Below, piece after piece: positions 23,883 to 35,250 of a DNA stretch of 64,000 nt. How positions within the stretch are numbered: position 1 is the first letter of the stretch; every line of letters begins with the position of its first letter. The DNA is from Raphanus sativus (lineage: Eukaryota > Streptophyta > Magnoliopsida > Brassicales > Brassicaceae). The notes below the pieces were generated by a model that was not told the DNA's origin, ran no database searches, and saw nothing but the letters and a program-made list of their open reading frames with translations. Position numbers and translations under genes: made by a program. The stretch is taken from NCBI RefSeq assembly GCF_000801105.2, contig NC_079514.1:23476293-23540292 (forward strand), in the 5' to 3' direction.

Positions 23883-25765
23883 ATGATAGTCTCTGGACAT
23901 CTGAAAATATCCTTTATACTTAGGTAAACTAAGCTAACAACCTCCCATAATATCTACCATCTCAAGTATTACTGTCATATTATATTTTGACATATTGATG
24001 ATTTTTCCATCTGTAGCATGTGTGTTCCCCTATTCATATATGTAAACACCATACTCATCTAGTGCCATTACACAGATCATCCTTCTAGGAGGAGTGGCGC
24101 CTTCAAGTTTTAAAGCGTCCAAATTTTGTGGATTCGCAGAGGTGTTGGCCGATGCTGGTTGAGTGTCGATCGACACTTCATCGTCATCTTCATTCTATCG
24201 GCTAGAATCAGAATAAACTGCTGCCCCAAATCCTGGGTCATCACCCAACTCAATGTAAGACGTGTGCCTTTTGATCACTCGAGCAAGGTCATAGAAAACA
24301 TTCTAATCAATGGATGTTAGACAAAACTTATTTGTCTGCATGTCACAAACAGCTCCTAGAGTAGCCATAAAGCCTCTCCCAGTCTATCTGAATATCCATA
24401 ACATGAAAATTCACTGGAACTATAGAGAAAGTTCCTTTTGAATGTTCCTTCTGAATCCACCTTAGAAAAATCACGCACAAAAGTGAATGAGTCACTGAAG
24501 GTTCAATCTAAATATTCAACTAACGAGCCATCATCCTTGGCATAATTCTCAGTGAAGAACATGTATCACACAGTGCATTTGGATAGCTGTGACCAACAAG
24601 AGTACAAGGAACTACCCTGGGTCACTTCTCTTTTTCAGTGTAACCAATTTCTTCATCTTGCCTCTGAGCTGATGGAACATGCGCTTGATGTACTCTTCTG
24701 TCTATCTGCTCTCTCCCTGCAAAACATCCATAACATGTAGGAGTAGTAAGCCTCATCGAATGGTTCATCTTCAAGGATCCTTAGTACCTTTCTTGTGAAA
24801 TCACAAGACTCTTTATTAGTAACCTCTCTCCTTAGATGCTTAGGAACCTTAATCTTCTTCCTCTGCCCATTAAGAGCATGTCCCTCCGTAGCCCATTGAA
24901 TAAAAATAGGCCCTGGTGCATCATACTCTAGTGGACGATGACCAAAATTTGATTGCTGATTGATGTCAATCGTCGATCTCGCTTATGTCTGAGATGGGTT
25001 TCGAACAACATATAGCTGGTGTCGATCGATATGCTCGGTAGTTGTACATGTTACGTCATAGGTGCAGACGGGTGTCGATTGACGTATGCATAGTGTTGAT
25101 CAACACTGGTTGTTTGTCGAGAATCCACAGATTCTGCAGGGGTTGTCGATCGATGCTTATCTTATGGTGTCGAGCCTGCATGCTGCCAAACGACATGGAA
25201 CTTTCGTCTTGAAAGTCCTCGCCTTGGAACTTCTGATGCTTTCCCACTTGCCAAAAATAATCATCTACGATGTCACTCACGTGGGTGCTTCTATCCAGCC
25301 TCTAATTTGCCTTTCATCAATGCTGCATTTCTCCTACAGCTTCATTAGTCTGAACCACCTTAGTTTTCAGCTTCTTCGCATGAATGTTGAGGGCTTCAAA
25401 CTCACCATTCATGTAAATGTAAATAGCATATATCTTCCCGTTGAACTGCACTGCCAATTTCTGTTGTCCCTCAAGAACCTGATCAGACATTTATTCTAGT
25501 TTTCTTTCTGAAGTGCTGGTGCAGGATTCTTATATGAAGAGGCTACATAGTTTATGTTTCCACAAAAGGGTTTTCCGTACTGTGAGCTCTTGTTGTAATA
25601 CTTTTTTGACCACTGCCATTGAAGTTTCTATTTCCACTTTGATTTCCATATCTTTTATTTTGAATATCAGCACAATTAACATAGTTCACATCTTCCTCAC
25701 TGGCTATCCACAACCTCGACATCCTTTGCGAAGCTAACTTTTTTCCTGAAAAGTTTATTAACACT
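23883..25765 (-). pseudogene. Athila-type gag/protease remnants
   Basis: Minus-strand pieces correspond to the gag at 40140-42947. Near 25750-25600 EEDVNYVNCADIQNKRYGNQ matches EEDMNYIGGF and RYGNQNQNQ. Near 25270-25080 Ser-Ile-Asp repeats occur (KISIDRQPLQN, MHTSIDTRLHL). Around 24870-24620 lies the KVPKHLRRE and YSYMLWMFCRE region. Many stops and shifts break it. The DNA carries TGTCGATCGACA palindromes where the Ser-Ile-Asp repeats are encoded. The N-terminal half of gag is absent. Confidence 0.6.
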
Positions 25766-26242
25766 GTCCAGTTATTTCCGAGAAGAAAGAACTATAATGT
25801 ACTACTACTAACCTGTGATAGAGAATTGTTACTATATTCAAAAATAGTAGTTTTGGTATAGCGAAAAAAGAAAAAAAAACTAAAAATAGGGAATAAACTT
25901 TTTTTTTTTTTTAAACTTTTTTTCTTTAAAATGATGCACTATAGAAAAATCACTTTCATCATTTTATGCCTTTCCTCTCTCTTCTCTTGTTTAATATTTT
26001 AGATGTAAAACTTGCATTTACATATAGATTGGAATATAGAATGTTCCAATCTAAATATTTAAATTAAATTATAAAGTGTTTAATCTTCTAATCAGTTATT
26101 AATAAATTAGTGGTTCTCATTTTTTCTGACACAATAAGTTCTGTCACATATGCAATTATCTAAGCCAGATAGTATCTCTGATTAGTTTAGAGCTTTGAAT
26201 GGTGATTGCGGATTGAGCGGTGCAGGATAAACCGTTTATATG
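25766..26242. other. Unassigned AT-rich host sequence left of the Gypsy insertion
   Basis: No gene. Contains poly-A/T runs, and near 25975-26045 a stretch weakly similar to 9560-9630 and 14680-14740. It continues beyond the insertion at 31498. Confidence 0.4.
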
Positions 26243-26341
26243 CGGTGTGTAACATACCAGTTTATGGCCCAATTTTTTTTCAAGGATAACGAGCCTCTCT
26301 ACGGCCCACTTGTCTAGAAACCTAGGGTTCCCTGCAGATTC

Positions 26342-26352
26342 TTATAAAAAGG
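26342..26352 (+). promoter_or_regulatory. TATA box of the 5' LTR
   Basis: TTATAAAAAGG, followed within 60 bp by a C/T-rich leader. The same box is present in the 3' LTR at 30219-30229. Confidence 0.6.
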
Positions 26353-27003
26353 ACTGCAGCCCCTTCTCTTCTCCTCATCACAAACTTGCAGCAGAGCTCT
26401 GCAGAAATTTCCAGAGACCTGAAAACCCTAGCCTCCTCTCTTTTTTCTCTCCCCCTGCGCCGCCGTCTCTCTCTTCTCTCCTCTCTCTCTGTGACTCTCC
26501 TCTCTCTCTACCAGGAGTTTCTCTCTCCTTCTTTGCCGTCTCTCCCTCTCTTCTTGCCGGCGTCGGACTGGTGGTGGTGGTGGTTGTGAACAGACCAGGT
26601 CGGCGTTTTTGGAATTCTCTAGACCCAAATCTCACACTTTTCAGATCTATCCGATCTGTGGTTGTGCGGCTGTGTACTTCTTCTAGATCTGGATCTGCGA
26701 CGTCGAGAAATACTAAGGTGAGGACCCGGTCGGAAACTTCTCTCATGTTGTATAATACCTCGTGGCTTAGTCCTTTGTTAATGTTGACCTAGATCTAGCT
26801 GTTGAGTCTTGTTGTTATGAAGAAAGTATGATGATTGTTGATTGTGATGAAATGCCCAAGAAAAGTGATAGGTTATCAAAAGGTAAACCGGTTGAGTGTT
26901 TAGAATGAATGAGATGTGCGATAAGAATGAAAATGTTGTGATAAGAATGAAAGTCATGTGAATGAAATGTTGCTACGATCCATGAGCTTGTGTAATAATG
27001 TGA

Positions 27004-27230
27004 ATGAGTGCCGGTTTGGCGAGTGCCGGTCTGGCGAGTGCCGGTCTGGCGAGTGCCGTCTGGCGAGTGCCGGTCTGGCGAGTGCCGGTCTGGCGAGTGC
27101 CGGTCTGGCGAGTGCCGGTCTGGCGAGTGCTGGTTTGGCGAGTGCCGGTTTGGCGAATGCCGGTTTGGCGAATGCCGGTTTGGCGAGTGCTGGTATGGAG
27201 GGCCGGTTTGGCGAGTGTCGTTTGAGCGGG
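27004..27230 (+). repeat. 15-bp minisatellite inside the 5' LTR, about 15 units
   Basis: Consensus GAGTGCCGGTYTGGC. Most units here have GGTCTGGC, while the last third has GGTTTGGC. Because 15 is divisible by 3 it gives long repetitive frames on both strands, which I do not regard as genes. Confidence 0.97.
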
Positions 27231-27670
27231 AAATGGTGAAGTCATGGAAGACCATGGGGTGTCCGGGCGGTTGGATTGAGCACCCATGGATTAGCGAGTC
27301 TAGGGAATATTGTTAGATGCTTGTTAGGTGATATTAACTTATGACTTGTGCTTCATGTGTTATGTGATCTGAGATGACGTAGGTTCCTAGAAATTATCCT
27401 CATTGAGTAATCCCAATTACTCACCCCTCCTTCTTGTAGGTATGATCGAAGAGGAACATGAGCAGGAGTTGGGATGGTGCCATCGTTTTGAGTTTTCTTT
27501 ATTTTTCTGAACCTTTATATTCGGGTTTCTTATAAGTTTTCATTGGATATTTCAATCTTTAAGTTGAGTTTGGTTTTATGTAAGACAATTTGTGCTTCAG
27601 TAAAAGTTGTTAGACGAAAAGTGTTGTGTTTATGGTTTTAAGAAAGATCCTCGGGATATGGATGCTACAA

Positions 27671-27684
27671 TTGGTATCAGAGCC
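27671..27684 (+). other. tRNA-iMet primer-binding site of the Gypsy element
   Basis: TTGGTATCAGAGCC two bases after the 5' LTR end; full match to the TGGTATCAGAGC consensus. Confidence 0.95.
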
Positions 27685-27927
27685 AGGTTAAACCCGCCGG
27701 TGCTGTCCCGGGTGGGTAGTTGTAGATCAAGAGTATTTTATATCTGGGTTTCAAAGTGTTTTCAAAATTTTACGAAAGGAAGATTTTCAAAAGATTAATT
27801 TAAGGCACCATTCAGACCAAAGCCCCTCGCTTACTCGACGAGATTAGTGAACTCTTTTGCAATCAGAATCTGACGCGCCATTCTTTGTATCAGGATTCCA
27901 CCAAAGAATGCCAAGGTTACCTCAACA

Positions 27928-29100
27928 ATGACAACCGCCCAAAGAGCAGCTCGGCGTGCTACTAGAGCCGAATCCCGTGCTACAAGTTTGAATGGAAGTT
28001 GTACCGAAGTATAGATAGAGTTGAGAGACACACCAAGAGGGGTTCTGAACAAGGGACAAGTTGTTGTGGATGTTGCAGTTTTGGAGGAGTTACAGATGTA
28101 CCGAGAGATCTACCAAGGACAAAGGCCTGGGAATGGTGGTCCAATAGGAGTTTGCGCCGCACAACCAGCGAAGGAAAACACCGTGAACCATCCATCTCCA
28201 CCACTACATGTGCGAGTGCAAGGAGAAAGACCCTCGTATTTGGACATGATGCGGTATATGAGAGACATGCAAATAGAACTCTTTGGTGGAAAATCAGATG
28301 CTATAACTGCAAATAATTGGAGAAAGAAGTTGGAGAGAAACTTAACGCAGCCAGATGCCCGCCCGAGTTCCGCAAGGATTTGGCTGTCAATTACCTAAAG
28401 GACGACGCATTGGTATGGTGGGAGGGAGTCGTGGTTGCAGTGCAAGGACGCTATGAACTAACTTGGGCAGATTTCTTAGAGGCTTTCAACAAAAAGTATT
28501 TTCCACGGGAGGCCATGGATCATATGGAAAGTGAATTCCAGGACATTCACCAAGAAACAAGAAATGTGAGGGAGTACGGGGAAAACTTCAATAGTTTGAG
28601 AAGATTTGCGGGCCGCTACTTAGGAGAGCGCGAACTGATTCGGCGTTTTTTGAAAGGGATGAGGATTGAGCTCAGGAACCGTTGTAATGTGCGGGAGTAT
28701 CAAGACATCAATGAGTTGATAGAAAAGGTTGCCGAGCAAGAGATTGGACTGGAAGAAGAGCGTAAGCAAGCCAAGAATGTGCATACCAAAACTGTGAAAA
28801 GGACTTGGGAAAACTTAAGTGCAACACCTGCAGCTCCACTTAAACAGTTGTGTGAAGGATGTGGAAAGAAGCACCAAGAGGAGTGTTGGCATGAGGTGTG
28901 TTTTCGGTGCAAGCAGTTGGGACATCTTAAGAGGAATTGCTCGCTTTGACAACAACCAAATACCAGATGTTTTCACTGCAGACGTCAAGGTCATATAGCA
29001 AAGCATTGTAGAATTCAAACGGTGAGGGTAGCAGATGAAATATTACCACCACTCAAGAGACAAGCACCAGGGTCAAGGGTCTATGTTGTTGGGGATCATG
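27928..29100 (+). pseudogene. Gypsy gag polyprotein with two zinc knuckles (frameshifted)
   Basis: ATG 27928 opens MTTAQRAARRATRAESRATS, which stops near 28018; related sequence resumes in another frame (28021-28398) and then in 28317-28949. The last piece is the conserved gag core: ALVWWEGVV, TWADFLEAFNKKYFPREAMD, EYGENFNSLRRFAGRYLGER and a C-terminal knuckle with CFRCKQLGHLKRNC. A TGA at 28947 separates a second knuckle, CFHCRRQGHIAKHC, still in frame. Gag would form the particle and package RNA. Two or three breaks leave the 210-residue core open. No protease follows, and the similarity ends near 29100. Confidence 0.88.
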
Positions 29101-30111
29101 ACCGAGCTGAGCTTAGCCGATATCGGGTATGTATTTATGTGTATCTTCTTGTATTTCAAATTTGATAAGTTGAATTAGTGTGCACCTAATTCTAGTAGTG
29201 TAACCCTAGCATGTTCTTCGGGATCGTAGTGGACGAAGAGAGAAACTGCCCATACCCCATTAGAACAACCCATAGTCTTATGAGTCTAAAGTTATAAAGC
29301 TGTTAGAGCCAGAGTACAACCATACACACTTCATTTCAAGAACCGGAAGACTGTTTTGGGTGACGAAGATGCATAGAACGGATGAGGAAGGATGTTGTTT
29401 CATGGATTTCATAGGGGATGTATATTGGTTATAAATGTGGAATGTTAAATCTATCACGGGTTACTACACGAGCTACTTGTGCTTTAATAGAGATACGGGT
29501 ATGAGGAACCTAAGGGAGGCCGTTGCAGGACCTCGTATGCTTGATCGAAAGTGGGAAGAGCTAAGAACAAAGTTGAAGAGGACCAACGAAATTCCAGAGC
29601 CAGGGGAACAACCTGATATTGGCTAGGAGGAGCACAAGGCTTCCGCCAAGTTGTGCCAAGAGATACCTTAGGATGGGGGAATCCACAAATGTGGGAATGC
29701 CTAGATCGTGGTACATGTGAGCATAAGGGGAGCAAGGATAATCAGAGTAGCGCAGCTGAAGCAAGGTGGCAAGCCGGCAGTACACCACAACAGGTGTTTT
29801 GATTTCACAACGACACTACAGGACTGGTCGAGTAAAGATTGTAGAAGTACCTTAGATAACATTCCGAAGTTATCTATAGTGGTACGTCTCACCGTAACTG
29901 TAAGCAGAATATGAGTGAAGTTGGTGAACCGCAAGAAACAGTGACACTAGAAGGATGGAAGAGATATAAAAGGATGAAGAATAACCATATGGTTAGTAAG
30001 CCAAGATGTTATAGGAATCGTCAGAAGGCAAATGACGAGCTGGTGGTCACTTTGGTATGGGATGTTAGGAATTGGGGTTTCGACACGCGGAATTCGGGGA
30101 CGAATTCCATT
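29101..30111 (+). other. Non-coding interior between gag and the 3' LTR
   Basis: Where protease to integrase should be there is only 1 kb with frames under 85 codons and no recognisable motif. It could be a deletion scar plus unrelated filler. The final 60 bases lead into the purine tract. Confidence 0.6.
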
Positions 30112-30124
30112 AAGTGGGGGAGAT
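30112..30124 (+). other. Polypurine tract of the Gypsy element
   Basis: AAGTGGGGGAGAT ends exactly where the 3' LTR begins with TGTAACATCCC. Confidence 0.85.
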
Positions 30125-31492
30125 TGTAACATCCCAGTTTATGGCCCAATTTTTTTTCAAGGATAACGGGCCTCTCTACGGCCCACTTGTCTAGAAACCT
30201 AGGGTTCCCTGCAGATTCTTATAAAAAGGACTGCAGCCCCTTCTCTTCTCCTCATCACAAACTTGCAGCAGAGCTCTGCAGAAATTTCAAGAGACCTGAA
30301 AACCCTAGCCTCCTCTCTTTTTTCTCTCCCCTTGCGCCGCCGTCTCTCTCTTCTCTCCTCTCTCTCCGTGACTCTCCTCTCTCTCTACCGGGCGTTTCTC
30401 TCTCCTTCTTTGCCGTCTCTCCCTCTCTTCTTGCCGGCGTCGGACTGGTGGTGGTGGTGGTTGTGAACAGACCAGGTCGGCGTTTTTGGAATTCTCTAGA
30501 CCCAAATCTCACACTTTTCAGATCTATCCGATCTGTGGTTGTGCGGCTGTGTACTTCTTCTAGATCTGGATCTGCGACGTCGAGAAATACTAAGGTGAGG
30601 ACCCGGTCGGGAACTTCTCTCATGTTGTATAATACCTTGTGGCTTAGTCCTTTGTTAATGTTGACCTTGATCTAGCTGTTGAGTCTTGTTGTTATGAAGA
30701 AAGTATGATGATTGTCGATTGTGATGAAATGACCTAGAAAATGATAGGTTATCAAAAGGTAAACCGGTTGAGTGTTTAGAATGAATGAGATGTGCGATAA
30801 GAATGAAAATGTTGTGATAAGAATGAAAGTCATGTGAATGAAATGTTGCTACGATCCATGAGCTTGTGTAATAATGTGAATGAGTGCCGGTTTGGCGAGT
30901 GCCGGTTTGGCGAGTGCCGGTTTGGCGAGTGCCGGTTTGACGAGTGCCGGTTTGGCGAGTGCCGGTTTGGCGAATGCCGGTTTGGCGAATGCCGGTTTGG
31001 CGAGTGCTGGTATGGAGTGCCGGTTTGGCGAGTGTCGTTTGAGCGGGAAATGGTGAAGTCATGGAAGACCATGGGGTGTCCGGGCGGTTGGATTGAGCAC
31101 CCATGGATTAGCGAGTCTAGGGAATATTGTTAGATGCTTGTTAGGTGATATTAACTTATGACTTGTGCTTCATGTGTTATGTGATCTGAGATGAGTTCGC
31201 AGGTTCCTAGAACTTACCCTCATTGAGTAATCCCAATTACTCACCCCTCCTTCTTGTAGGTATGATCGAAGAGGAGCAGGAGCAGGAGTTGGGATGGTGC
31301 CATCGTTTTGAGTTTTCTTTATTTTTCTGAACCTTTATATTCGGATTTCTTTTAAGTTTTCATTGGATATTTCAATTTTTAAGTTGAGTTTGGTTTTATG
31401 TAAGACAATTTGTGTTTCAGTAAAAGTTGTTAGACGAAAAGTGTTGTGTTTATTGTTTTAAGAAAGATCCTCGGGATATAGATGATGCTACA
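30125..31492 (+). repeat. 3' LTR of the pol-less Gypsy element
   Basis: 1368 bp, TGTAACATCCC to GATGCTACA, with the TATA box at 30219-30229. It holds about 11 minisatellite units (30891-31044), mostly GAGTGCCGGTTTGGC, against about 15 in the 5' LTR. Confidence 0.95.
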
Positions 31493-31497
31493 CGGTG

Positions 31498-32930
31498 CAT
31501 TTTTCACAGTTATAAAAACGTATAAATATATAATATATATAAAAAATTATTATTGTTAGCTGCAGTACGATGCAAAACGGTTTGTAGCATTCAAACCTAA
31601 ACATTATTAAAATTAAACTTATTAAATAGTACAATAAATAGGCTACTAGATGACTAAAAGTCAAGAAGATTAGACAGATAGTAAAAGAACAAATAACTTC
31701 TTGACTAAAGTCAGAAAAACATTAATTTATCTCATATGTGTAATTATCTTCATTTTTTGTCAACATATGTGTAATTATCTATATCAAACTATTTTAAGTG
31801 ATTAGTTGAAATAGTGTCAAAATTTTAATGTTATTTGAATAGTCCGATAAGTAGGCTACTAGACGACTATTATCATTCAGAAGGATTAGTACCTCTTTTT
31901 TTAAACAAAAACTATTCTAAAATTGTTTGACCAGAGATACATAATTAAAATCATGTCACTGGTACAGATACAATCTTTACAGCCCATAACAATTTATCTC
32001 AAAAACTACATATGAACACTGGATATCAAATTTCAAGTTCTGCGTGTACTTTTGTTAGACTGTCGAATACGCTTTGCTTCCGCAAGTATTCAACAGTCGT
32101 AGTCTTTCTACGCCCCCCACGTACTTGACACCACCAAATGTCACATAATTCAAAGTTTGGTTGCTTTGGAAGTTAAACAACCATTTTTAAATGTTCGTCA
32201 AAAAAAAACAACAACCATTTTTATTATATTGAAGCTGTACCTCACCTTCTTTGAACAATGTATAAATAATAAAATAAAAACAATAATTTTATTTTGTCGG
32301 TGCTTGTTTTCAAAATATTTCAACAAAACTCATCGCTAAACTTATATATTTTGTTACAAAATTACCTTTTTGGTTACGAAGGAAATATATATTAACTTTT
32401 TTTTGAAAATGAAGATATTTTAGGGAACATCTTAAAAAAGACCAAAAATGTTTCTATTACCAAAATAACACAGAAAATAAGAAAATGACTTAAATGATCA
32501 AAGTATGTTTTATTAAAAAGGTCAAGTACTTTGTATCTTTACTATGCATATAAATCAATAAAATAAAAATCAATACTAAAAAATAAAAACAATCTTTTAT
32601 TTAAAAAAATATTCAATGCTTTATCCAAAACTTTAATATCGATTTTATTAATGAAATTTATTTTTGAAATATTTTGGAATTTCTTCATAATTTTTTTCCA
32701 AAAATATTTTTAAGTATTATTCTAAACTTTATATCATAAAACTTAAATTCTAAATTTGAATCCTTAAATCCTAAACCAATCAGTCTTAATCTAAACATTA
32801 AATGTAGATTAGTTAACAATAGTAATACCAATGTCTTTTAATTTTTTAACAAAATTTATTTTGGTCATTAAAATTTTAATATTAGGAAGTTATTTAAGGT
32901 ATTCTTTAATAACCATTTCCGGAAAGTGAA
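31498..32930. other. Unassigned AT-rich DNA with an old repeat
   Basis: 31640-32150 repeats the 15660-16260 family (GTAGGCTACTAGACGACT at 31852-31869). The rest is AT-rich without genes. Confidence 0.4.
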
Positions 32931-32939
32931 TACTTAAAG

Positions 32940-33334
32940 AGCTGCAAAGAAGATAGTTCACATAAATTCCATTGATTTTGATAGCATAAACTAGATCCTC
33001 GAACCTCTCAAGAAGGTCCATAGGATGTTCATGTAGGATACCATGGAAATGTGTTTGTCCCACTAGTATGAAGTATGCAGGCTTTAGCTCGAAATCATCC
33101 TTCTAAAAAAAGAGGAGGACGAATTGCAAATATATTGGCATAGTATTGATCTGGACGGTTATAGTCAGCCAAAATTCTGAGTCGAGCGGTCTGGGCATTC
33201 TCCTCAGATACAGCCAAAGCACTGACTGCATCATTCTCAGCATTAGCTGCTTGTTCGACAACTGATTCAAGATCAACAATTACAACCCTCTGATCATCTA
33301 ACCTCTGAACAGCTGCATTACACAAATGAGCCTC
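32940..33334 (-). pseudogene. Athila-type gag N-terminal fragment
   Basis: Frame 33325-33095 on the minus strand: an Ala/Glu-rich helix (ESVVEQAANAENDAVSALAV) and then DYNRPDQYYANIFAIRPP, after which it stops. The following sequence still resembles gag (VKP..YYT to the DLISVV region) but is shifted. It continues on the right of the solo LTR at 33801. Confidence 0.65.
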
Positions 33335-33339
33335 CTAAT

Positions 33340-33795
33340 TGTAGATCCTAAAATCTACACTAAGATTTTATAGTGTTTGTAATGTAAACTGGGAATAAAA
33401 AAGGATGTAGGCAACAATATCCTTAGAACACAATGATGTAGTCTAAAATCGGTTGAAAAAATGGACTTTTATTGAGTAGTAGATCGATTACAAAGAATGG
33501 AAATGAGATTCAACACTACAAATGAGATCGAATAAGAATAGACTTGAAACAATGTGAAATGAGGTCGATGTGTATAGTGTGCTCTCTCTCTCTAGGGTTT
33601 TCGACATGTCTCTTTCCAAGATCTCTCTTCCCTTTTATAGTTACATCCTCATTTACTCGCACGCAACCGACCCCACGATCCCCGAGATCTCGATGACTCT
33701 TTTTCTGATCTCGAATACCTACCGTGGGCTCTTACATACTCGGCCCATTCTCTTTTCTCGGCCCGTTAAGGAAATATCCAAAATTGAGTCCAACA
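33340..33795 (-). repeat. 456-bp solo LTR inside the Athila gag
   Basis: Minus strand: TGTTGGACTCAATTTTGG to TTTTAGGATCTACA, flanked by an exact 5-bp duplication CTAAT (33335-33339, 33796-33800). It carries a TATA box (CTATAAAAGGG, complement at 33630-33640) and an AATAAAAG signal (complement near 33467). No primer site or interior is present. Length and composition suit Copia, but the family is not proven. Confidence 0.85.
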
Positions 33796-34108
33796 CTAAT
33801 CATGCATGTCTCCATTCTCTAACATATATCAGCACAACAGTCACAACCTGGTTTGCTCGCGGATTGGTATCGATTGATTCAGGTTTAGTAGTGTCAATCG
33901 TTGCTCGCTCACAAGTATCAGTCGACGAAGAACCATTGGTATTAACGTTCCAAACGTGCCGGATCTAAAAATATGAGCTTTTTTTTCTTGTTGTCTTATG
34001 GTACTGCTGGGCGTGTACCTGAAAAACCAAAAAAACTTTTTTTTCTTAAATAATAAGAAAAGAAAAATAACCTAGACTCAATCAAACAAATTGAGTCTAA
34101 TGGCGAAT

Positions 34109-34137
34109 CCAATGCTCCTCGGCAAGGGAGCCAAATG
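34109..34137 (-). other. Athila primer-binding site
   Basis: Minus strand TTGGCTCCCTTGCCGAGGAG just after the LTR end TGATATCACA. It resembles TGGCGCCGTTGCCGGGGA, the tRNA-Asp-type site known for Athila, with a few changes. Confidence 0.65.
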
Positions 34138-34572
34138 TGATATCAGTCAAATTACCCTATGAGCAACTTTATTCTCTCAAATAAAATGTTCAATCGTAGT
34201 ACTTATGATCGAATCCACAGGAAGTATGGGTACACAATAAACTCAATTTTATCACGATTAAGCTATACAATCAATTAATAAGCAGAAAATAAAGCAAATC
34301 AGTTGGTTTGTTGTTGGTTGTAAGAATAAAAGAACAAATAGCTAAATCTAGGGTTTCAGACAATCAAAATTATAATGAGATAGAAGTTACAGTTATGTGA
34401 ATAAAAATCCTAGAACTCGAATTCTAATGCAAAGATATCCAGCTCTCGCTGCGAGTCCAATCGTGACTAAGTCCAATTTTCCAACTGTCGCATTTAAGCA
34501 TGCAAATAATCATAAAATCATATGAGTTGAAACCACATTTAACAAATATCCATATTAAAAGTATACTACATG
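34138..34572 (-). repeat. Athila LTR, 3' part only
   Basis: Minus strand ends GGTAATTTGACTGATATCACA at 34138. It contains TACTTATGATCGAATCCACAG and CCAGCTCTCGC words shared with 37423-38729 and 16480-17570. Truncated at about 34572 by the next repeat. Confidence 0.6.
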
Positions 34573-35250
34573 TTAGGGGTTGGCGTTCGGATACCCGTTA
34601 AGGTTCAGATCGGGTATTTTGGATTTCTGGGTATTTTGGTATAGGGGTATAGAACCCATTCGGGTATTTTTATACTTCGGGTCGGGTTCATATATTTTTA
34701 TTTCGGGTTCAGTTAGTTCGGGTTGGGTTGAGATATTTAGATTTTGAAAGAAAAAAATATTTTTTTTTTCATTTTAAAATTTATTCTATTTTAAAATATA
34801 GATTTCACTTAACTGATTTGTTTTTCATTTTTAATAGATTGAGTGATTGATAGATTTGGAGATAACATTTCAAAAACTAACAAATATTAATTTGGCTATT
34901 TTTTAAAAATTTTGAATGTAACTTTGGGTAATACATGAAACAAAAGTTTGACATGCATTTTAATCGAGTGAAAAAATCATTTTATCTGTAATTATATGTA
35001 TACCATATGATCTTGAAGTATGTGTAACATTAATATAAATATTTTAAATAAAAATAGAGATGTAAACATGAAACATATGGGTAAGTATACATATGTTCAG
35101 TTATTTTTGGACATCCATTCGGGTTTGGATATTACCCGTTCGGGTTCGGATATCCAATTTGTCCTAAATCAATATCTGTTCGGGTATTTTGTTATTTCAG
35201 TTCGGGTTTTTTGGGCCGGGTCCGGATACGGATGCATGTCTATGTTAATA
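34573..35250. mobile_element. TTCGGGTA-rich hAT-like non-autonomous element (approximate)
   Basis: Ends TAGGGGTTGGCGTTCGGATA and, on the complement, TAGACATGCATCCGTATCCG, an imperfect inverted pair. Both arms are filled with CGGGTATTTTGG/TTCGGGTT words around an AT-rich centre. No clean target duplication is readable (ATGTTA is shared at both borders). No coding capacity. Confidence 0.5.

Larger units (their letters stand above)
16441..25765 (-). mobile_element. Decayed Athila-type Gypsy element, interrupted twice
   Basis: Three blocks on the minus strand form one old element: an LTR (about 16480-17570), internal sequence (17571-18000, 19431-20524) and gag remnants (23883-25765). Internal 19500-19730 matches 39480-39710 of the better-preserved Athila-type element in the same order and strand, and GCTTGAGGGTAAGG directly abuts the LTR start TGATAAGTCC as a decayed purine tract would. 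It was hit by a plus-strand LTR (18000-19430) and by the 20525-23882 solo LTR. The 5' LTR and gag N-terminus are missing at the right end. Everything coding is broken. Confidence 0.7.
26248..27669 (+). repeat. 5' LTR of the pol-less Gypsy element
   Basis: 1422 bp, TGTAACATACC to GATGCTACA. It has a TATA box CTTATAAAAAGG at 26341-26352, a CT-rich leader, and then a 15-bp minisatellite at 27004-27230. Its length excess over the 3' LTR is nearly all minisatellite copies. Confidence 0.95.
26248..31492 (+). mobile_element. Gypsy-type LTR retrotransposon lacking pol
   Basis: The 5245-bp element has exact 5-bp target duplication CGGTG (26243-26247 and 31493-31497). Two TGTAACAT...GATGCTACA LTRs (1422 and 1368 bp) enclose a tRNA-iMet primer site, a gag and a purine tract, but only 2455 bp of interior. 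No protease, RT, RNase H or integrase motif appears in any frame. The gag type resembles the Tekay/Del chromovirus gag. LTRs differ at roughly 2 percent of sites outside an internal minisatellite, so the insertion is young. It must have moved using enzymes from an autonomous relative. Confidence 0.93.
32931..34572 (-). mobile_element. Athila-type fragment: LTR, primer site and gag start
   Basis: The minus-strand order is LTR end (34572-34138), primer site (34137-34109), leader with a pyrimidine run and CAGGT, and gag N-terminal sequence down to about 32940. Gag is recognised by NAQTARLRILADYNRPDQYY followed by ANIFAIRPP, as in the 42440 copy. It is interrupted by a solo LTR at 33340-33795 and truncated at both ends; the LTR's 5' part is missing next to the hAT-like repeat at 34573. 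Confidence 0.75.

Noticed and set aside
26310..26792. 160-codon frame repeated at 30187-30675
   Set aside because: It lies in the CT-rich leader of the two LTRs of one element; duplication is explained by LTR structure and no domain is visible.
27004..27230. Possible CRISPR-like regular repeats
   Set aside because: Units are directly adjacent with no spacers, in a plant LTR; it is a minisatellite.
26815..27316. Long frames on both strands with Cys-rich GECRFGECRSGECR or HSPNRHSPNR repeats
   Set aside because: They arise from a 15-bp minisatellite in an LTR; all frames are open because 15 is divisible by 3, and unit numbers differ between the two LTRs. The same applies to 30655-31133.
26195..31590. 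A second hAT-type element surrounding the Gypsy insertion (TTTGAATGGTGATTGCGG and a similar inverted end near 31575)
   Set aside because: The terminal words are only partly alike and I could not read an 8-bp duplication, so it is not called.
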